From assembly GCF_910596095.1 (NCBI RefSeq), contig NC_056550.1:26713001-26777000 (forward strand): a DNA stretch of 64,000 bases, read 5' to 3'. The notes beneath the pieces were generated by a model. That model did not search any database. It saw only the letters and a program-made list of their open reading frames with translations, and had not been told where the DNA came from. The DNA comes from Thunnus maccoyii (lineage: Eukaryota; Chordata; Actinopteri; Scombriformes; Scombridae). Of this stretch, positions 30,908 to 42,699 are shown one piece after another; positions within the stretch are counted from its first letter, which is position 1; each line of letters opens with the position of its first letter. Both the position numbers and the translations under genes were made by a program.

Positions 30908-31998
30908 CTTTTTATATTCTTCTTAATGTCCATGAACATACTAGCTGCTACTTACAGTAGATTATTTAGATGAAAAAGATAACAGCACTTTGTTTTGATG
31001 CACTTGAATGGATTTATGACCCAAATATGAATGTTTCAAGTTTCATCAATGCAAAAAAAAAAGGACCTGCAGGCTGTTTAAAGAAGCTGCATGCAACTAC
31101 ACATGCTCTGACTAACAGGAAAGTTATGAAAGGCACTCAGACATAAACCCCATGATATTATTATTAGAGCAGAAGACTGACAAGAAAACATCAGACATGT
31201 CTACACTCGCTCTCCACAACTTCCGTATTTTGTGCTTATTTCCATCAAATTAACCCTCCGCCCACCCACCAACCCCTCAATGTGGATTTCTCTGATCTTT
31301 TTCAGCAGCTAAAGAATGTAAAATGCGTATTTACATAATTCATGCTGCATATTTTCTCCTATTTTCCAGTTTGCATGTCACGAGGAGGCTTGTTAGTAGC
31401 TCTGGTGCAGATTATCTAACCTTTATCTAATCTGAGGAGGGAAATTGTCCCAAACTCCGTTGCAAAATATTGTATTTTTAAATTGGCGCTACTGTCCGCA
31501 AACCTAAATACCTCATAATACATGTAAGCAGGAGTTTATATGAATTAACAATGTATTTAGGTAAATTCGGCGTAGAAATTATTCACCAGGCAACAACTTT
31601 ATGGATAAAATGTCAAATTTAAAAGATGAAAACGGTGATGACAACAGACGAAGTAGCAAAAAAAAAACTAACTGTAAATGAGACTGAAAGAGCGCTACTG
31701 TGTGAGTGGATGGTTGATAAGTGATTTGTTTAAGCTAGTAGTTATGAATTTGCTTATTATCAAGACGACATTAACACATTTACGTGGCGTTTCTAGGTAG
31801 GTTACCTTCTCTCAGGACACGTTAGACAGTTAGGAAAGTTACAGCTAAGTTAGCTTGTGGCCAAAAGACAATGAAACTCGGGTCATGCTGAAGAGAGCAA
31901 GCCAACACAATCTCATTAGCTGCTAAAAAAACAACGGCTAACCTGTGAAATTAAAAGGTCTCCCTTCTTATGCGGAGAAGAGTTGTACAAAAACGTAC

Positions 31999-32260
31999 CT
32001 GTTTTAGTGCTTTCTGGTGGCCATTTCGTCCCCGAAAGTTGTGAATCAGCTCGAAGCCGCCGCCACACCACCGCTCGATAAACTGAAGTTTTGCTCAAGT
32101 CCAAAAATGACACTTCCGAGGCTTTAAGGACGACAGCCAATCACAGACGAGATTATTTCGATCGGCAAGCAAGTTAGCCAATTGGAATGAGAGGTGCTCC
32201 GTTCTCCCCGCCTCCTCGGGTCACAGCGGAGCTGATGAAATGAGTTGATGTGAGTCCAAA
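31999..32260 (-). promoter_or_regulatory. crlf3: Inferred crlf3 promoter and non-coding first exon
   Basis: GC-richer than its surroundings. Two CCAAT boxes lie on the plus strand (AGCCAATCAC near 32137, AGCCAATTGG near 32175), which read ATTGG on the crlf3 strand. On the minus strand a good donor, AAAACAG|GTACGTTT, ends a possible exon at 31999. The matching acceptor would be GTGCATCAG at 25885, 11 nt before the ATG. No other gene start explains this region. The transcription start is unknown. Confidence 0.5.
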
Positions 32261-32282
32261 TCTGGATGTAATGTTATCAGCG

Positions 32283-33020
32283 GCGGAAAGTAACTAACGT
32301 CACTGTACTTAAGTACAATGTTGAGGTACTTGTACTTTACTCGAGTATTTCCATGTGATGCTATTTTATACTTCCACTACATTTATTTGACAGCTTTAGT
32401 TACTTTTCAGATGAAGATTTGACACAATGGATAATATAACAAGCTTTTAAAATACAACACATTGTTAAAGATGAAACCAGTGGTTTCCAACCTTTTTGGC
32501 TTTTGACGTCTTACAAAAAGCAGTGTGTAGTCGGGGTCACATTTCACATGTCTATGAGTTGTTAACAGCTCCACCAAATAGTGATTTTTCCCTCTAAACT
32601 TCTCACATGCTTTCATTTCAATAAATGTTCAAATGATCCAATATTTCAGCAAAAATCAAAGATTAGAGAAAAAGTCCAAAAACTGAGAACAGATTTGTGT
32701 ATCAGAACTTTGTTTTTTCTTCTTTCCTCTCCCATTAATCATCTCACGACCCCTCAGATTTATCTGCTGACCCTTTGGAGGGGCCTCGACCCCTAGGTTG
32801 GGAACCAGTGGACTAAACTAGCTAACTGTATATAAAGTAGTTGAAACTAGCTCCACCTCCAGCAGCTACAACAGTAACATGCTGCTCTAACACTGATGCT
32901 TCACTATTAATAATCTAATGATGTCATATATATACTTTTACTTGTAATGGAGTATTTTTATGTCACTGTATTGGTACTTTTACTCGAGTAAAGGATCTGA
33001 ATACTTCTTTCACTGCTGGT
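32283..33020 (+). mobile_element. Dispersed teleost element (AAGTAC-rich type) with nested insertion
   Basis: Begins GCGGAAAGTAACTAACGTCA, then TACTTAAGTACAATGTTGAG, and ends AGTAAAGGATCTGAATACTT followed by TTTCACTGCTGG. It resembles a dispersed family I remember from many fish genomes; a degenerate relative lies at 44776-45150. It is split by the hAT-like insert at 32478-32810. Confidence 0.65.
32470..32818. mobile_element. Nested hAT-like MITE
   Basis: The element 32478-32810 starts CAGTGGTTTCCAACC and ends GGTTGGGAACCAGTG, giving near-perfect inverted ends. The flanks GATGAAAC and GACTAAAC match at 6 of 8 bases. It lies within the 32283-33020 element, so it inserted later. Confidence 0.7.
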
Positions 33021-34348
33021 GTTTCATCTTCTATTGCATTGTTTAATTTTTATTAATCTGACTTATAAATAAAGTTATTCAAAAAAAATGAATATTTCCA
33101 ACACAATATCAGGACAGTGAGTTCATGTCCCTCAAAGTTTATATTCTACTCTGTCAACATTTATTTGTCTGATTTCAGTATTTTTAGACTATTATTTTCA
33201 AATGGGGCTAATACGACTAATTTTAAAGTGGACTAAATAATAAATAAATAAAGATTCAATATTTCTCCACCAGAATGATAGTCACTGAAACGGCCTTTAG
33301 ACTTGAAATTTCCTAATAGTTTCCTTTAAAGAGTCCTGGAAAGAACTGTGTCATCTGGTAATTACAGTATAGAGAAAATGGAGTCAAAGTTCATGAAACA
33401 GTCATGTTGGTTGTGTTAAGTTTATAAGCAGCAGTTTATTTCTAGGAAGAAACTTGAAGAAAATATAATGAACAGCTAACTGAATGAATAAAATATATAT
33501 ATATAAATCACTCTGAAAACAAAATGTGTTTGCTTTTGGCTGTTGAGGCGCTTTAATTGACCTGTGAACTGAAGACAGAGGCTGTTGTGAGGAGTGACGT
33601 CGCCCCCTTGTGGTTCATAGTGGAAACAGCAGGAGTGCAGATTGTTTTACTTCACAGTAGTTTGATGTTGCAGTTCTGCACTCTGACACAGAAATGAAGC
33701 AGACTTTCAGAAAGTTTTTCTGTTTTGTGCTGTAGTCATAACAAAGACAGTTGCAGGAGGAGTTTCAGTATCAGACAGAATAGAAGGAGGAAGACCAACA
33801 ACTAGACACCCAATTAACACCTGACTAACTGGCCTTGTTGTATTTACACCGTGTGTTGGTACTTAAATCACTTAAAGTGAAGACCAATTAACAATGCTGC
33901 CGTTTCGTTGTTGGGTGGTTGTTGATTTTACCCCACTGGCACCAAATGTAGACTTTCACATGAGATCATAATAATCCCCTATGAGGACATTTTTCATTGT
34001 TTTTTTTTTTTTAAGGCAATGTGACTGGAAAATAATATTTTCTTTTCTTTTTAAAAATAATTTCTAATCCCTCATGCTGCACATAAAAGAGAAATGGACT
34101 GGAAGGTAACATGTTTTATTTTTAAAAAAATACTAAGGTATATCTTTTTTTAATGTAATTAAAAATATTATATCATCATCATGTACTGATATCACTATAT
34201 ACAGCTGTTTCGGGGAAATGCTGAGTCTTTATTTATTTATTGTTTAGTTGACCTAAAATTAGTCAGATTAAAAAAAAAAAAAAGTACTAAACTCAGCCAA
34301 AAAGTGTGTTAGTTGCTAATATCCAGGACATGACCTCACTGTCCTTTA

Positions 34349-34350
<2 letters not shown>

Positions 34351-34412
<62 letters not shown>
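34351..34412. repeat. (AT)31 microsatellite
   Basis: Pure TA dinucleotides over about 62 bp upstream of the zinc-finger gene. Confidence 0.95.
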
Positions 34413-34415
<3 letters not shown>

Positions 34416-34689
34416 TAATCGGTATTTACTCTACTTATGTCGTACATATGTTGTAGCCTTGGTACATATTGATTTGTTAATAAAGTTACAATTAAAAAAA
34501 CGTTTATTTGGGGTTACACTGATCAACTTAATGACCATGTTATCACCTATCAATAATGTTTTACTGCAATAAATGAAGATTTTGATGATCAAGTGGCAAA
34601 TTCACTAAATGATCCAGACTTACAGGCTTCGTGGTTTGACGTGTTTATTTTCAATAAACGTTTGGATGCCAGGATTGTGGATCGGATTC

Positions 34690-34804
34690 AGCCGCGGTTG
34701 CCATGGAAACAATCAAGCGCATCCTGTCAACACCTGTAGCTCAGAGCTCAGTGAAGACGCCCATCACCTGCAGGAGTCTGTTAAACTTCATCAGCACAGA
34801 AACG
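34690..34804 (+). other. Possible non-coding first exon of the zinc-finger gene
   Basis: A short GC-richer stretch ending CAGCACAGAAACG|GTGAGAAC, a good donor, 576 bp before the first coding exon. The left limit is arbitrary. No reading frame continues into the coding exon from an ATG here. The only evidence is the donor and composition. Confidence 0.35.
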
Positions 34805-34830
34805 GTGAGAACAGACCGGCTTTATTCAGC

Positions 34831-34882
34831 TGGTTTATACTGGTAGTTGATGGTCTGCAGGTCAAACTACCAGTATAAACCA
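34831..34882. repeat. Perfect 18-bp hairpin
   Basis: TGGTTTATACTGGTAGTT (34831-34848) and AACTACCAGTATAAACCA (34865-34882) are exact reverse complements around a 16-nt loop, just after the inferred donor. Confidence 0.95.
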
Positions 34883-35380
34883 TCAACTTAAATCACACTG
34901 ACAGACAGAGAACTCAGGAGCCAAACTGTTAGTTAACTGTGAGTTTGGTCATTAACAATATTTGATTTGGAAGTTTATTTTAAATGTCTGCTGGTCGTGT
35001 CTGATGTTCATAACTCTCACTAGTATTTTTACTGCACAGAAATCCAAACTTAAAGCTAATGCCAAATTGTTCAGTGCTATTATTTACACTTATATTTCTC
35101 AAATAACTAAATATGTGCTTATTTTAATTAAGCTAACTATGTTAATGTATAGTTAATGGATAGTTAATTGCAGTTATTTAAAAAATCACAACATAAAAGC
35201 ACAAAGAAGTATGATTGTTCAGAGTTGCACAGTCTGATTGGGTTATATAAGTTTGTTTACACATGTGTCAGAGTAATAAGTCTTATTTAACTGTCTGTGG
35301 TTGACAATCACTTCTAGCAGTGTACTGTTGTAATTTTTGTCAACTTGGCTGTTTTTTGTGTCTTTATTTTATGATGATAG

Positions 35381-36754
35381 ATGGAGGAATATGAAGCAGA
35401 GGAGAAGACAAACAGCAGTAAAATGAGCTCATCAGCAGAGGTGAGAACCAGACAACAAACCTGAGAAATGTTGGTGGGACAAGAAACATGCTACATGTAT
35501 CAGTGACATTATACAACACTGATTTCATTTGGAAAGGGTCTCTAAAAATGTGTATGTATTTAGTTCTGGTCACTCTTTTAAATGAAGGCTCAAGACTAAA
35601 TTGCCTGTAACCATAGCAACAGTTCTGATGCTTCAGGCTCTGTTAGCAGCTAACTGACAGGTGAAGCTAATCTCACCATGAGTTAAACTGACAACAAACA
35701 CATTTGAACATACAGAGAATGATTTAAACACAGTGTCTCTTTGTTCTTTTGGTAAGTGGCCATGATGTAAGAGCCATACAGCATTCACAGGTGTTTAGTA
35801 ATAGAAAACTGTTGGCTTGGAAAAGGAAATGCCTTCTTCACCTCGTCCATGTTTTTCATGCATCAGGAAACTTCTTGTATCAGTCCCACTATTTAAAACC
35901 TTCTTACACTCCTTGTGTCTTTCTCTTTCTCTCTTTTTGCATCATAGAAACAAACAAGCAAAAACTTAGCTGGACCTCATGATGAGGGTGAGGAGAGTTT
36001 CATAGGAGGACAAATGGATCCACATCAGCGAGCGGACACTGTGAAGAAAACACATCACTGTGACCAGTGTCAGAAGAGCTTCTCTTCCTCAGCATATTTG
36101 AAGTATCACCAACGTATCCACACTGGAGAAAAACCTTACACCTGTGACCAGTGTGGTAGAAGTTTCACTCAATCTGGAGATTTAAAGAAACATCAGCGGC
36201 TCCACACTGGAGAAAAGCCTTACACCTGTGACCAGTGTCAGAAGAGCTTCTCTTCCTCAGCATATTTGAAGTATCACCAACGTATCCACACTGGAGAAAA
36301 GCCTTACACCTGTGACCAGTGTGGTAGGAGTTTCACTCAATCTGGAGCTTTAAAGAAACATCAGCGGACTCACACTGGAGAAAAACCTTACACCTGTGAG
36401 CAGTGTGGTAGAAGTTTCACTCAATCTGGAGATTTAAAGAAACATCAGCGGACTCATACTGGAGAAAAGCCTTACACCTGTGAGCAGTGTCAGAAGAGCT
36501 TCTCTTCCTCAACATATTTGAAGTATCACCGACGTATCCACACTGGAGAAAAGCCTTACACCTGTGAGCAGTGTGGTAAGAGTTTCACTCAACTTGGAGC
36601 TTTAAAGAACCATCGGCGCACTCACACTGTAGAAAAGCCTCCCAGCTGTGAGCAGTGCAGGAAGTTTCATTTGATGGGACACTTTAAAGAAACATCAGCA
36701 CACTCACACTGTGTAGAGAGTGCACTTGAACTGTCTGGATCTCTTAGCTGTTAA
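35381..36754 (+). CDS. Small C2H2 zinc-finger protein (two coding exons)
   Basis: Probable sequence-specific DNA-binding nuclear protein. Exon 35381-35440 encodes MEEYEAEEKTNSSKMSSSAE after an acceptor (ATGATAG); exon 35948-36754 follows a CATCATAG acceptor in the same phase. Total 288 residues. An internal ATG at 36014 could give a 246-residue form, but the upstream exon fits the acidic leader of fish zinc-finger genes. Seven intact fingers of 28 residues each lie at about residues 58-253, joined by TGEKPYTC linkers. An eighth (CEQCRKF...) is broken: its finger spacing is lost. No KRAB, BTB or SCAN domain is seen. The fingers alternate between QKSFSSSAYLKYHQRIH-type and RSFTQSGDLKKHQ-type. 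I cannot assign an orthologue; this class expands rapidly in fish. Confidence 0.88.
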
Positions 36755-37684
36755 AAGATGACACGTGATTTGTAAAACTTGTCATGAAAATGTTTCAATA
36801 ATATTCACATGCATGCAACTTGAGGTGTGAAATTTTATTGTTGCTTTACTCCTGCTGTCAAAGCTACAGCAGCAAATACACCAGAGTTACACAAACACAC
36901 AGTACACAGAGTACAAAACTCACTGAAGAGAAAGGCATCACCACTGGCAGGGTTGGAGGTTTGATTCCCAAACTAAAGACCATTTCAAGGTTCAACGTTC
37001 AGTTTTATTGTCATTATACAATACAGGATTGCACAGTGAAATGTAGTTGTAGCCAACTCCTCATTACACAGAACATATATGAACAAATACTAAAATATTT
37101 CAAATTAGAATAGAATAAAACATTGAAATTGGCAATAAAATCGAACAAAGTATATAAAAGTTGCACTAAGAAATTTTTAAAAAAGGAAAAACTATACTAT
37201 ATTTACAAGGAATATACAGTCCAGGCAGTAAGTATTTGTACAGTTACACATTTTTTGTTCTTCAGGCTCTGTGCTTCAGCACATTCAATTTGAAAAAAAC
37301 AATGGATACTACATTATAGTACTACTACTTTACATACTAATATAGAAAGATCTGTGCAGGGGATGTAGCTCTTTTAACACATAGTTGTAGGAATTTGTGC
37401 ACTCAGATATCTTTATGATTTTACGGGGGAATTATATTATTGTGCACAACTCCAACATGAAATTATTCGTCAACAGCGACATAACCCATATTAGAGCAGG
37501 TATAATAATAGGGAAACAGTCCTCCTTGTTGGCCATGCAAGAAAGGTCTATTAGAATTATGATTGTTATTAATCTTAATTATGATTTTGCGAGGGTATAA
37601 GGTCTTTTAAGGTTAAGTGACTGAGATGCAAGCACAAGCAAACACCAACAATATCACTTTAGTTACATATACATTTATAACTAA

Positions 37685-38262
37685 TACAGTGGAAACTGCT
37701 TATAGTGATCACTTCCGTCCAGGTCAAATTGATCACTATAAGCGGATGAATATTATGACCGATTTTGTTTCTTTTTCTTAATTTCTCATGCAGATTACCA
37801 TCTAATTGACATTTGTATATTTATTACATGAATATTAAGTAATGAAACGAGCAGCTTCGCTATTTACTGAATTTTATTGACTGTTTCAAAATACAGAACA
37901 GCTGTTTCAAATGCTGGTTGTTTCACTGCTGCATCTCGTTGGCTTCAAGGAAACTGCGTTTTTCATTGAGATAAAATGATTTATTTCTCCCGTTATGATT
38001 TCAATATGCACGCAGCCTCAGGTAACCAGCTGGCAGGCTGACAGGTTGTGCATTGAGCATTTAGGCTACGAGGGTGGGGGCCGCAGCAAGAAAGTTGAAC
38101 CAGAATCAACTTTTGGAGAAACGCAACCTGTAACGCTGTACAACCCTGCCATGAGGGAAGACAAAAACATTACTAGGAAGAGGGGAGGACATTTCTCATC
38201 ATTTGATAACATTAAAGGTAAAGTTAGGCTTTCCTGACAGCTTCCCGACTCATTTTTAAATA

Positions 38263-38305
<43 letters not shown>

Positions 38306-38722
38306 CAGTGGTCGAGCGAGCTAGAAAGTGAATGAGCAGAGTGAGCAGTGGTAGCGAGAAAGCCGGTGAATGAGAGGAAGAAAACATTATTGTCTGATTG
38401 TTTCACGGCAGTTACAAATAAACACCCACACCCCGCACCTCCACACAACCCTGCAGAGGTGTGCTGCAACGCCCGATGATGGTGCCGCAGCCGCTAAATA
38501 TACTTCATACGTGAACTACTGGAGCAAGGTAAAAAGAAAATAGAGTTACCTTAGTTTTCTTTTTTTCCCCATATGTTTTCATGTATGAAAAGACCCAAAA
38601 TGAACACTGGAGGCGAATTATTTAAACAACATTTGTATAGGAATGATTCTGTCCTGAGCTTTTTGATCCATATAAGCAGTTGATCACTGTAACTGTGATC
38701 ACTATAAGCGGTTTCCACTGTA
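37685..38722. mobile_element. Tc1/mariner-superfamily-like DNA transposon, non-autonomous
   Basis: The element 37687-38720 (1034 bp) starts CAGTGGAAACTGCTTATAGT and ends with the inverse, CTATAAGCGGTTTCCACTG. It is flanked by TA on both sides, as for Tc1/mariner/pogo insertions. GATCACTATAAGCGG recurs near both ends in opposite orientations as subterminal repeats. The interior carries a (GA)n run (38266-38303) and no transposase frame that I recognise. Confidence 0.8.
38266..38303. repeat. (GA)19 microsatellite inside the transposon
   Basis: Uninterrupted GA dinucleotides. Confidence 0.95.
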
Positions 38723-40477
38723 CTACAGCTACAAGTACTTAACACGACAACATTGTACAGCCAAGACACAAGAGGGAAAGGGAAACTGGTACACAAGGCG
38801 ATGACTAGTGAATGATTGAAATACATGATGTAGAGTTATCTAATGTGTAGCTTAGTATGAGAGACCTGATAAACAAATGAGAAGCAGTGAGTCAAATCAA
38901 CGGTACAACAGCTTAGTTCTGAATTGCCAATTGAAAGTACAAATCATGTAAGCACTAGGGTTTAAGCAAGTTGATGAAGGTTTTGTATGAATACTTGCTT
39001 GCTCCCTGGGGTGGCTTCTTGTGGAGAATGGAGTCTGATGTGCTGGGGTAAGAAGCTGGAAAGTTCCCATTGGAAGAGAGCTTCTGGTTTATGCTGTCTT
39101 AGGCTTGATCTTCAACTCATGACTCTACATTCTGAGGTTTCACCTCCTATTGTTCTGAATCACATCTTCAAACTAGCAAAATGCAAGCTTTCAACTGGCA
39201 TGGCAGAAGAAGAAGAAGAAGAAGAAGACAAAAGACAAAAGCAGTAAGAACCAGCAACCAGCAAAAAGCAGCCCAAAGCAGCACAGAGTCTCAGATAAGA
39301 CGCTGTTTTAAAGTTTCAGTCTGCCCACCCAGAAGATGCACCCTGGCCAATCTCAGGGGTTGCAGAGTTCTGGGGGAGCAGAGTCAGTCCCCTCCTGTCC
39401 ACGGACAGGTGGGTAAAATTCTTGAATATGGTTACTCCATTAATCAAAGTATTTACAATTTAGCCATTGCATGACTCCTAATTTTGCATTTTTGATAGAA
39501 GCTTTAGTGTTCTGAAAGTGAAACAAGCAGAACAGTACTAAACATGATAGTGTTATCAAGGATGATGGGATTATGTTGGTGGTACATTTCTTGGCTTAAA
39601 GGCAGTGGAATAAAAGTCTTACTAAAGTACATAACAACACATATTGTGATATACACACACATGCTAAGATACAATATTAATTGTTCTTAGACAAAATTTA
39701 AAACTACATTTGTAAATCCATGGGTTTCACTCACAGAAATGTCAATATCTATTAGTACAGTGTTGACATAACATATTGTATGGGAAACAAACTTGAACGC
39801 CTCCTGTAGCATTCTTAAAAATTTAAGTAGATTCAAGGATAGGTTTGGACTTTTTCAAGTCTATCTCAATACAATATTCAAATGTCAAATGTATGACGAC
39901 AAAGTTATTAGTGGGCGGAAATTATTCATCCTATCTCCATAATAGCCGTAAAGCAGTCCCTTCCTATCAGGTAGGATGAGTCTCTAAACGGTCTGCAGAA
40001 TTACATTGAGTGTGTTTTGCCAGTTATCAAGTGGCTCCACATGATCACAGCTGATGGAGGCCACTGTCCAGTAAGAGCTTGATTCTAACTGATGCTACCT
40101 GGATGAGATGTCCCAAACTGATTTACTGCACAATAGTTGATGCTTCATATGATGTTCACTGTCTGTGTAGATTAGTCACTGCATAAATGCCCATCTATAG
40201 ATGCCTGTTTTTTGTCTAGCTGTCAACATATCCACATTTCTATTTATTTTTTGAGACATTGAGTGTACAAACCTAATGATGAGGAGGTTCACTCAGTGCG
40301 ATACCTGCTGGTCATTTTTTGTAACTACTTTTGGCATGCTTGCTGTTGGTTCTATGCCATTGATCTCTGTAATTATTGAGAGCTCATAGTACCCTATTAC
40401 CCCACTAGAAAACTGCACTCCCAGAATGCAGCTTACTGGTGGTTCCTACAGTCTCCAAAAGTAGAATGGGAGGCAGA

Positions 40478-41150
40478 GCCTTCAGCTATCAGGCTCCTCT
40501 GTTGTGGAGCCATCTTCCAGATTCGGTCCGGGGGGCAGACACCCTCTCTACGTTTAAGAGTAGACTTAAAACTTTCCTTTTTGATAAAGCTTATAGTTAG
40601 GGCCGACCAAGCTCACTTTGGACCAGCCCTTAGTTATGCTGCTATAGGCCTAGACTGCCAGGGGACTTCCATTGATGTGCTGAGCTCTTCTCTCTCTCTC
40701 TTCTCCTCCTCTTCATCTGTATGTATTCATTTACCATTAATGCATGTTACTAACTTGACTTCTTCCCCGGAGTTCTTTGTGCTTTCTCATCTGCAGGAAA
40801 CCCCATGGACCAGGCTGATGTGGGGATGCCCTTCTCCTGCTGTTGCTAGTCATGTATCTATTGTTATTGTTGTTGCTGTTGTTGTTCTGCTTCTCTGACC
40901 CACTGTGTACAGTATTGTAAATATATTTAACAGCCCAGTTTCTGTAGGGGTGGATGGCATTTTTTTAATCTTTCCTCCTGTTTCTGTTAAGTTAGGAATT
41001 ATGTCAGTGATTTGTATTTTTGTTTCTTTATGCTTAAATAGGTAATTTTAGGTTGATTAGCTTTAGTTCCCTTTTGTTTGTTGTTTTGCTGTTAACTCAC
41101 CCTGAAACCACAACTATGAAATAAACATTTAAAGGCTGAAAAATCCCTTG
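40478..41150 (+). mobile_element. LINE 3' end: reverse transcriptase tail and UTR
   Basis: Frame 40478-40600 reads AFSYQAPLLWSHLPDSVRGA then DTLSTFKSRLKTFLFDKAYS and a stop. This is the familiar C-terminal tail of L2/CR1-Rex-type LINE ORF2 proteins. The following ~550 bp looks like the element's 3' UTR. It is a 5'-truncated dead copy, as usual for LINEs. The exact clade and right end are uncertain. Confidence 0.7.
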
Positions 41151-41591
41151 TTGCTGCTTTTTTTTGGCAGCTGGGGAGATGGAGTGTCATTTTCATGTTG
41201 CGCCAGGGTTTCTCTTAGGCCGGGTCATAACAATATATTTTTAAATTCTTTTGCTTCTCCCAGTTTAAAGTCCCCTGGAGATAGAAATATGAACCTATAT
41301 TCAGACTATACAATATATATCTAAAAAACACAGCAGTAGAGTGGAAAAAAGAGTCATTAAGTTTCATTCAGCGTATTCTGCTCATTCGTCATTCACCACA
41401 GTTGGATCACTCATTCAGTATACAACAGGTTTACATGTTTAGTGTGTTCATAATGGAGAAGTGACAAAATTGACTTTTGGTTTATTTTTGTGTGTGCTAT
41501 TGATGGATAATATTCTCCAACAATGCAATGCACAAAACAAATTGAGGGAGCTACAAAAAATATCCCTCTGAAGAAGAGTGTCAGATGGATA

Positions 41592-41720
41592 TATTGGATA
41601 GTTGCTTGTAATTACTGTCAAATAATATTTATATACAGTAAATCTCATACATTATTTGAAAAAGTCTGTAGCTCTATTGGATAGTTGCTTGTAATTACTT
41701 TCAGATAATGTTTATATAAG
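41592..41720 (+). repeat. 83-bp tandem duplication
   Basis: TATTGGATAGTTGCTTGTAA starts at 41592 and again at 41675; the following ~25 bp also match with three differences. Confidence 0.85.
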
Positions 41721-42699
41721 GTAATGATTATTAAAATTATGTTTTTGTAAGCCATTTTCGCATGATCCTATTTTTTGTACAGTATCAAACCAATATTTTT
41801 ACCATGAATTTACTGTAAATAGATGAGATAATCACATACAATTAAAGCCTAAAGCTCTCAAGATACCATTAATGGGTGTTAAAGGAGGATAATTTGAATA
41901 TAATTTTACATAATTTTTTTGTGTTTTACATCCAGAAATTTGTGCTTTGATGGGGCAGTCTTAAGGATAAATTGGACAATCCTATGAATTTACAAAAGAA
42001 TACTGTATAAAACAAGCCATTATTTAAATTAGGTCATTTTCAAGTATTTCTGCAATGTTTTTCATTTTTTTGTGCACATTTATACATTTATTTAGCATTC
42101 TAGCAATATTTTATATATATTTTTTTGTTTTTATTTTACAACAGTAAAACAGTCTACAGTAAATATCTGTATTTTTTTTTAAAATCTTTGTAGAATAACT
42201 TTTTTTACTTTTTTTTTTTTTTACATGAAATTTAAAGTAAAAAAAAAACAGAAAGTTGCCTTAATTTTACATTCAGTAATAGGATGTGTATTATTTGTAT
42301 TTTTACATAGAATTCAATGTAAAGTAATATTCAAGACCATTAAGTAATTGAAAAATCATGTTAAAAAAAACTATAATATTCCATTATATTAATTTACAGA
42401 TTACAGCCTTTATTTTATGGTGAATATTTTTAATAAAAATAATTTACTGTGTTTTTATGGCATTTACACTTACTGTAGAAAAAAAAACTGTAAAATAACA
42501 CAGTAAATTTCAGTGAAATAATTTCTTTTTTTTACAGTGTAGTTGTCAGTAGTTTCTTCATTCAAAACAATAATTTTACAGTTCAGGAAAAAATGAGAGC
42601 CTTTTTTTTTTTAAATTGTTTGTTTGCAGCAACATATTCCTTGTCTTTCCTCTTGACATTCTTAATTATTATTACAACCGTTTTGCCACTACTGTAATT

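Larger units (their letters stand above)
25885..31998 (-). other. crlf3: Inferred 5' UTR intron of crlf3, repeat-rich
   Basis: If the first exon at about 32.0-32.15 kb is right, this is one 6.1-kb intron. It holds four MITE copies (26.06, 27.28, 29.0, 30.6 kb), a palindrome at 28265-28361 and AT-rich sequence. No coding exon was found. Confidence 0.5.
32261..34689. other. Spacer between crlf3 and the zinc-finger gene
   Basis: Holds a composite mobile element (32283-33020) and an (AT)n run (34351-34412). The remainder is AT-rich with no coding signal. Confidence 0.6.
36755..42699. other. Repeat-rich spacer between the zinc-finger gene and mpv17l
   Basis: Contains the end of the zinc-finger transcript (AATAAA motifs near 37116 and 37132), a TA-flanked DNA transposon (37687-38720), a GAA run near 39210, a LINE tail (40478-41150), an 83-bp tandem duplication (41592-41720), and a very AT-rich stretch (41.7-42.55 kb) ending TTTTTTTTACAGTG like a transposon end. 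No gene seen. Confidence 0.6.

Noticed and set aside
31999..32140. In-frame N-terminal extension of crlf3 through the upstream exon
   Set aside because: The frame joins in phase, but it has no ATG and a TGA stands directly before it, so it can only be 5' UTR.
42100..42540. Transposon with CACTG-type ends in the AT-rich stretch
   Set aside because: The right end TTTTTTTTACAGTG looks suggestive, but no matching left end or flank duplication was found.
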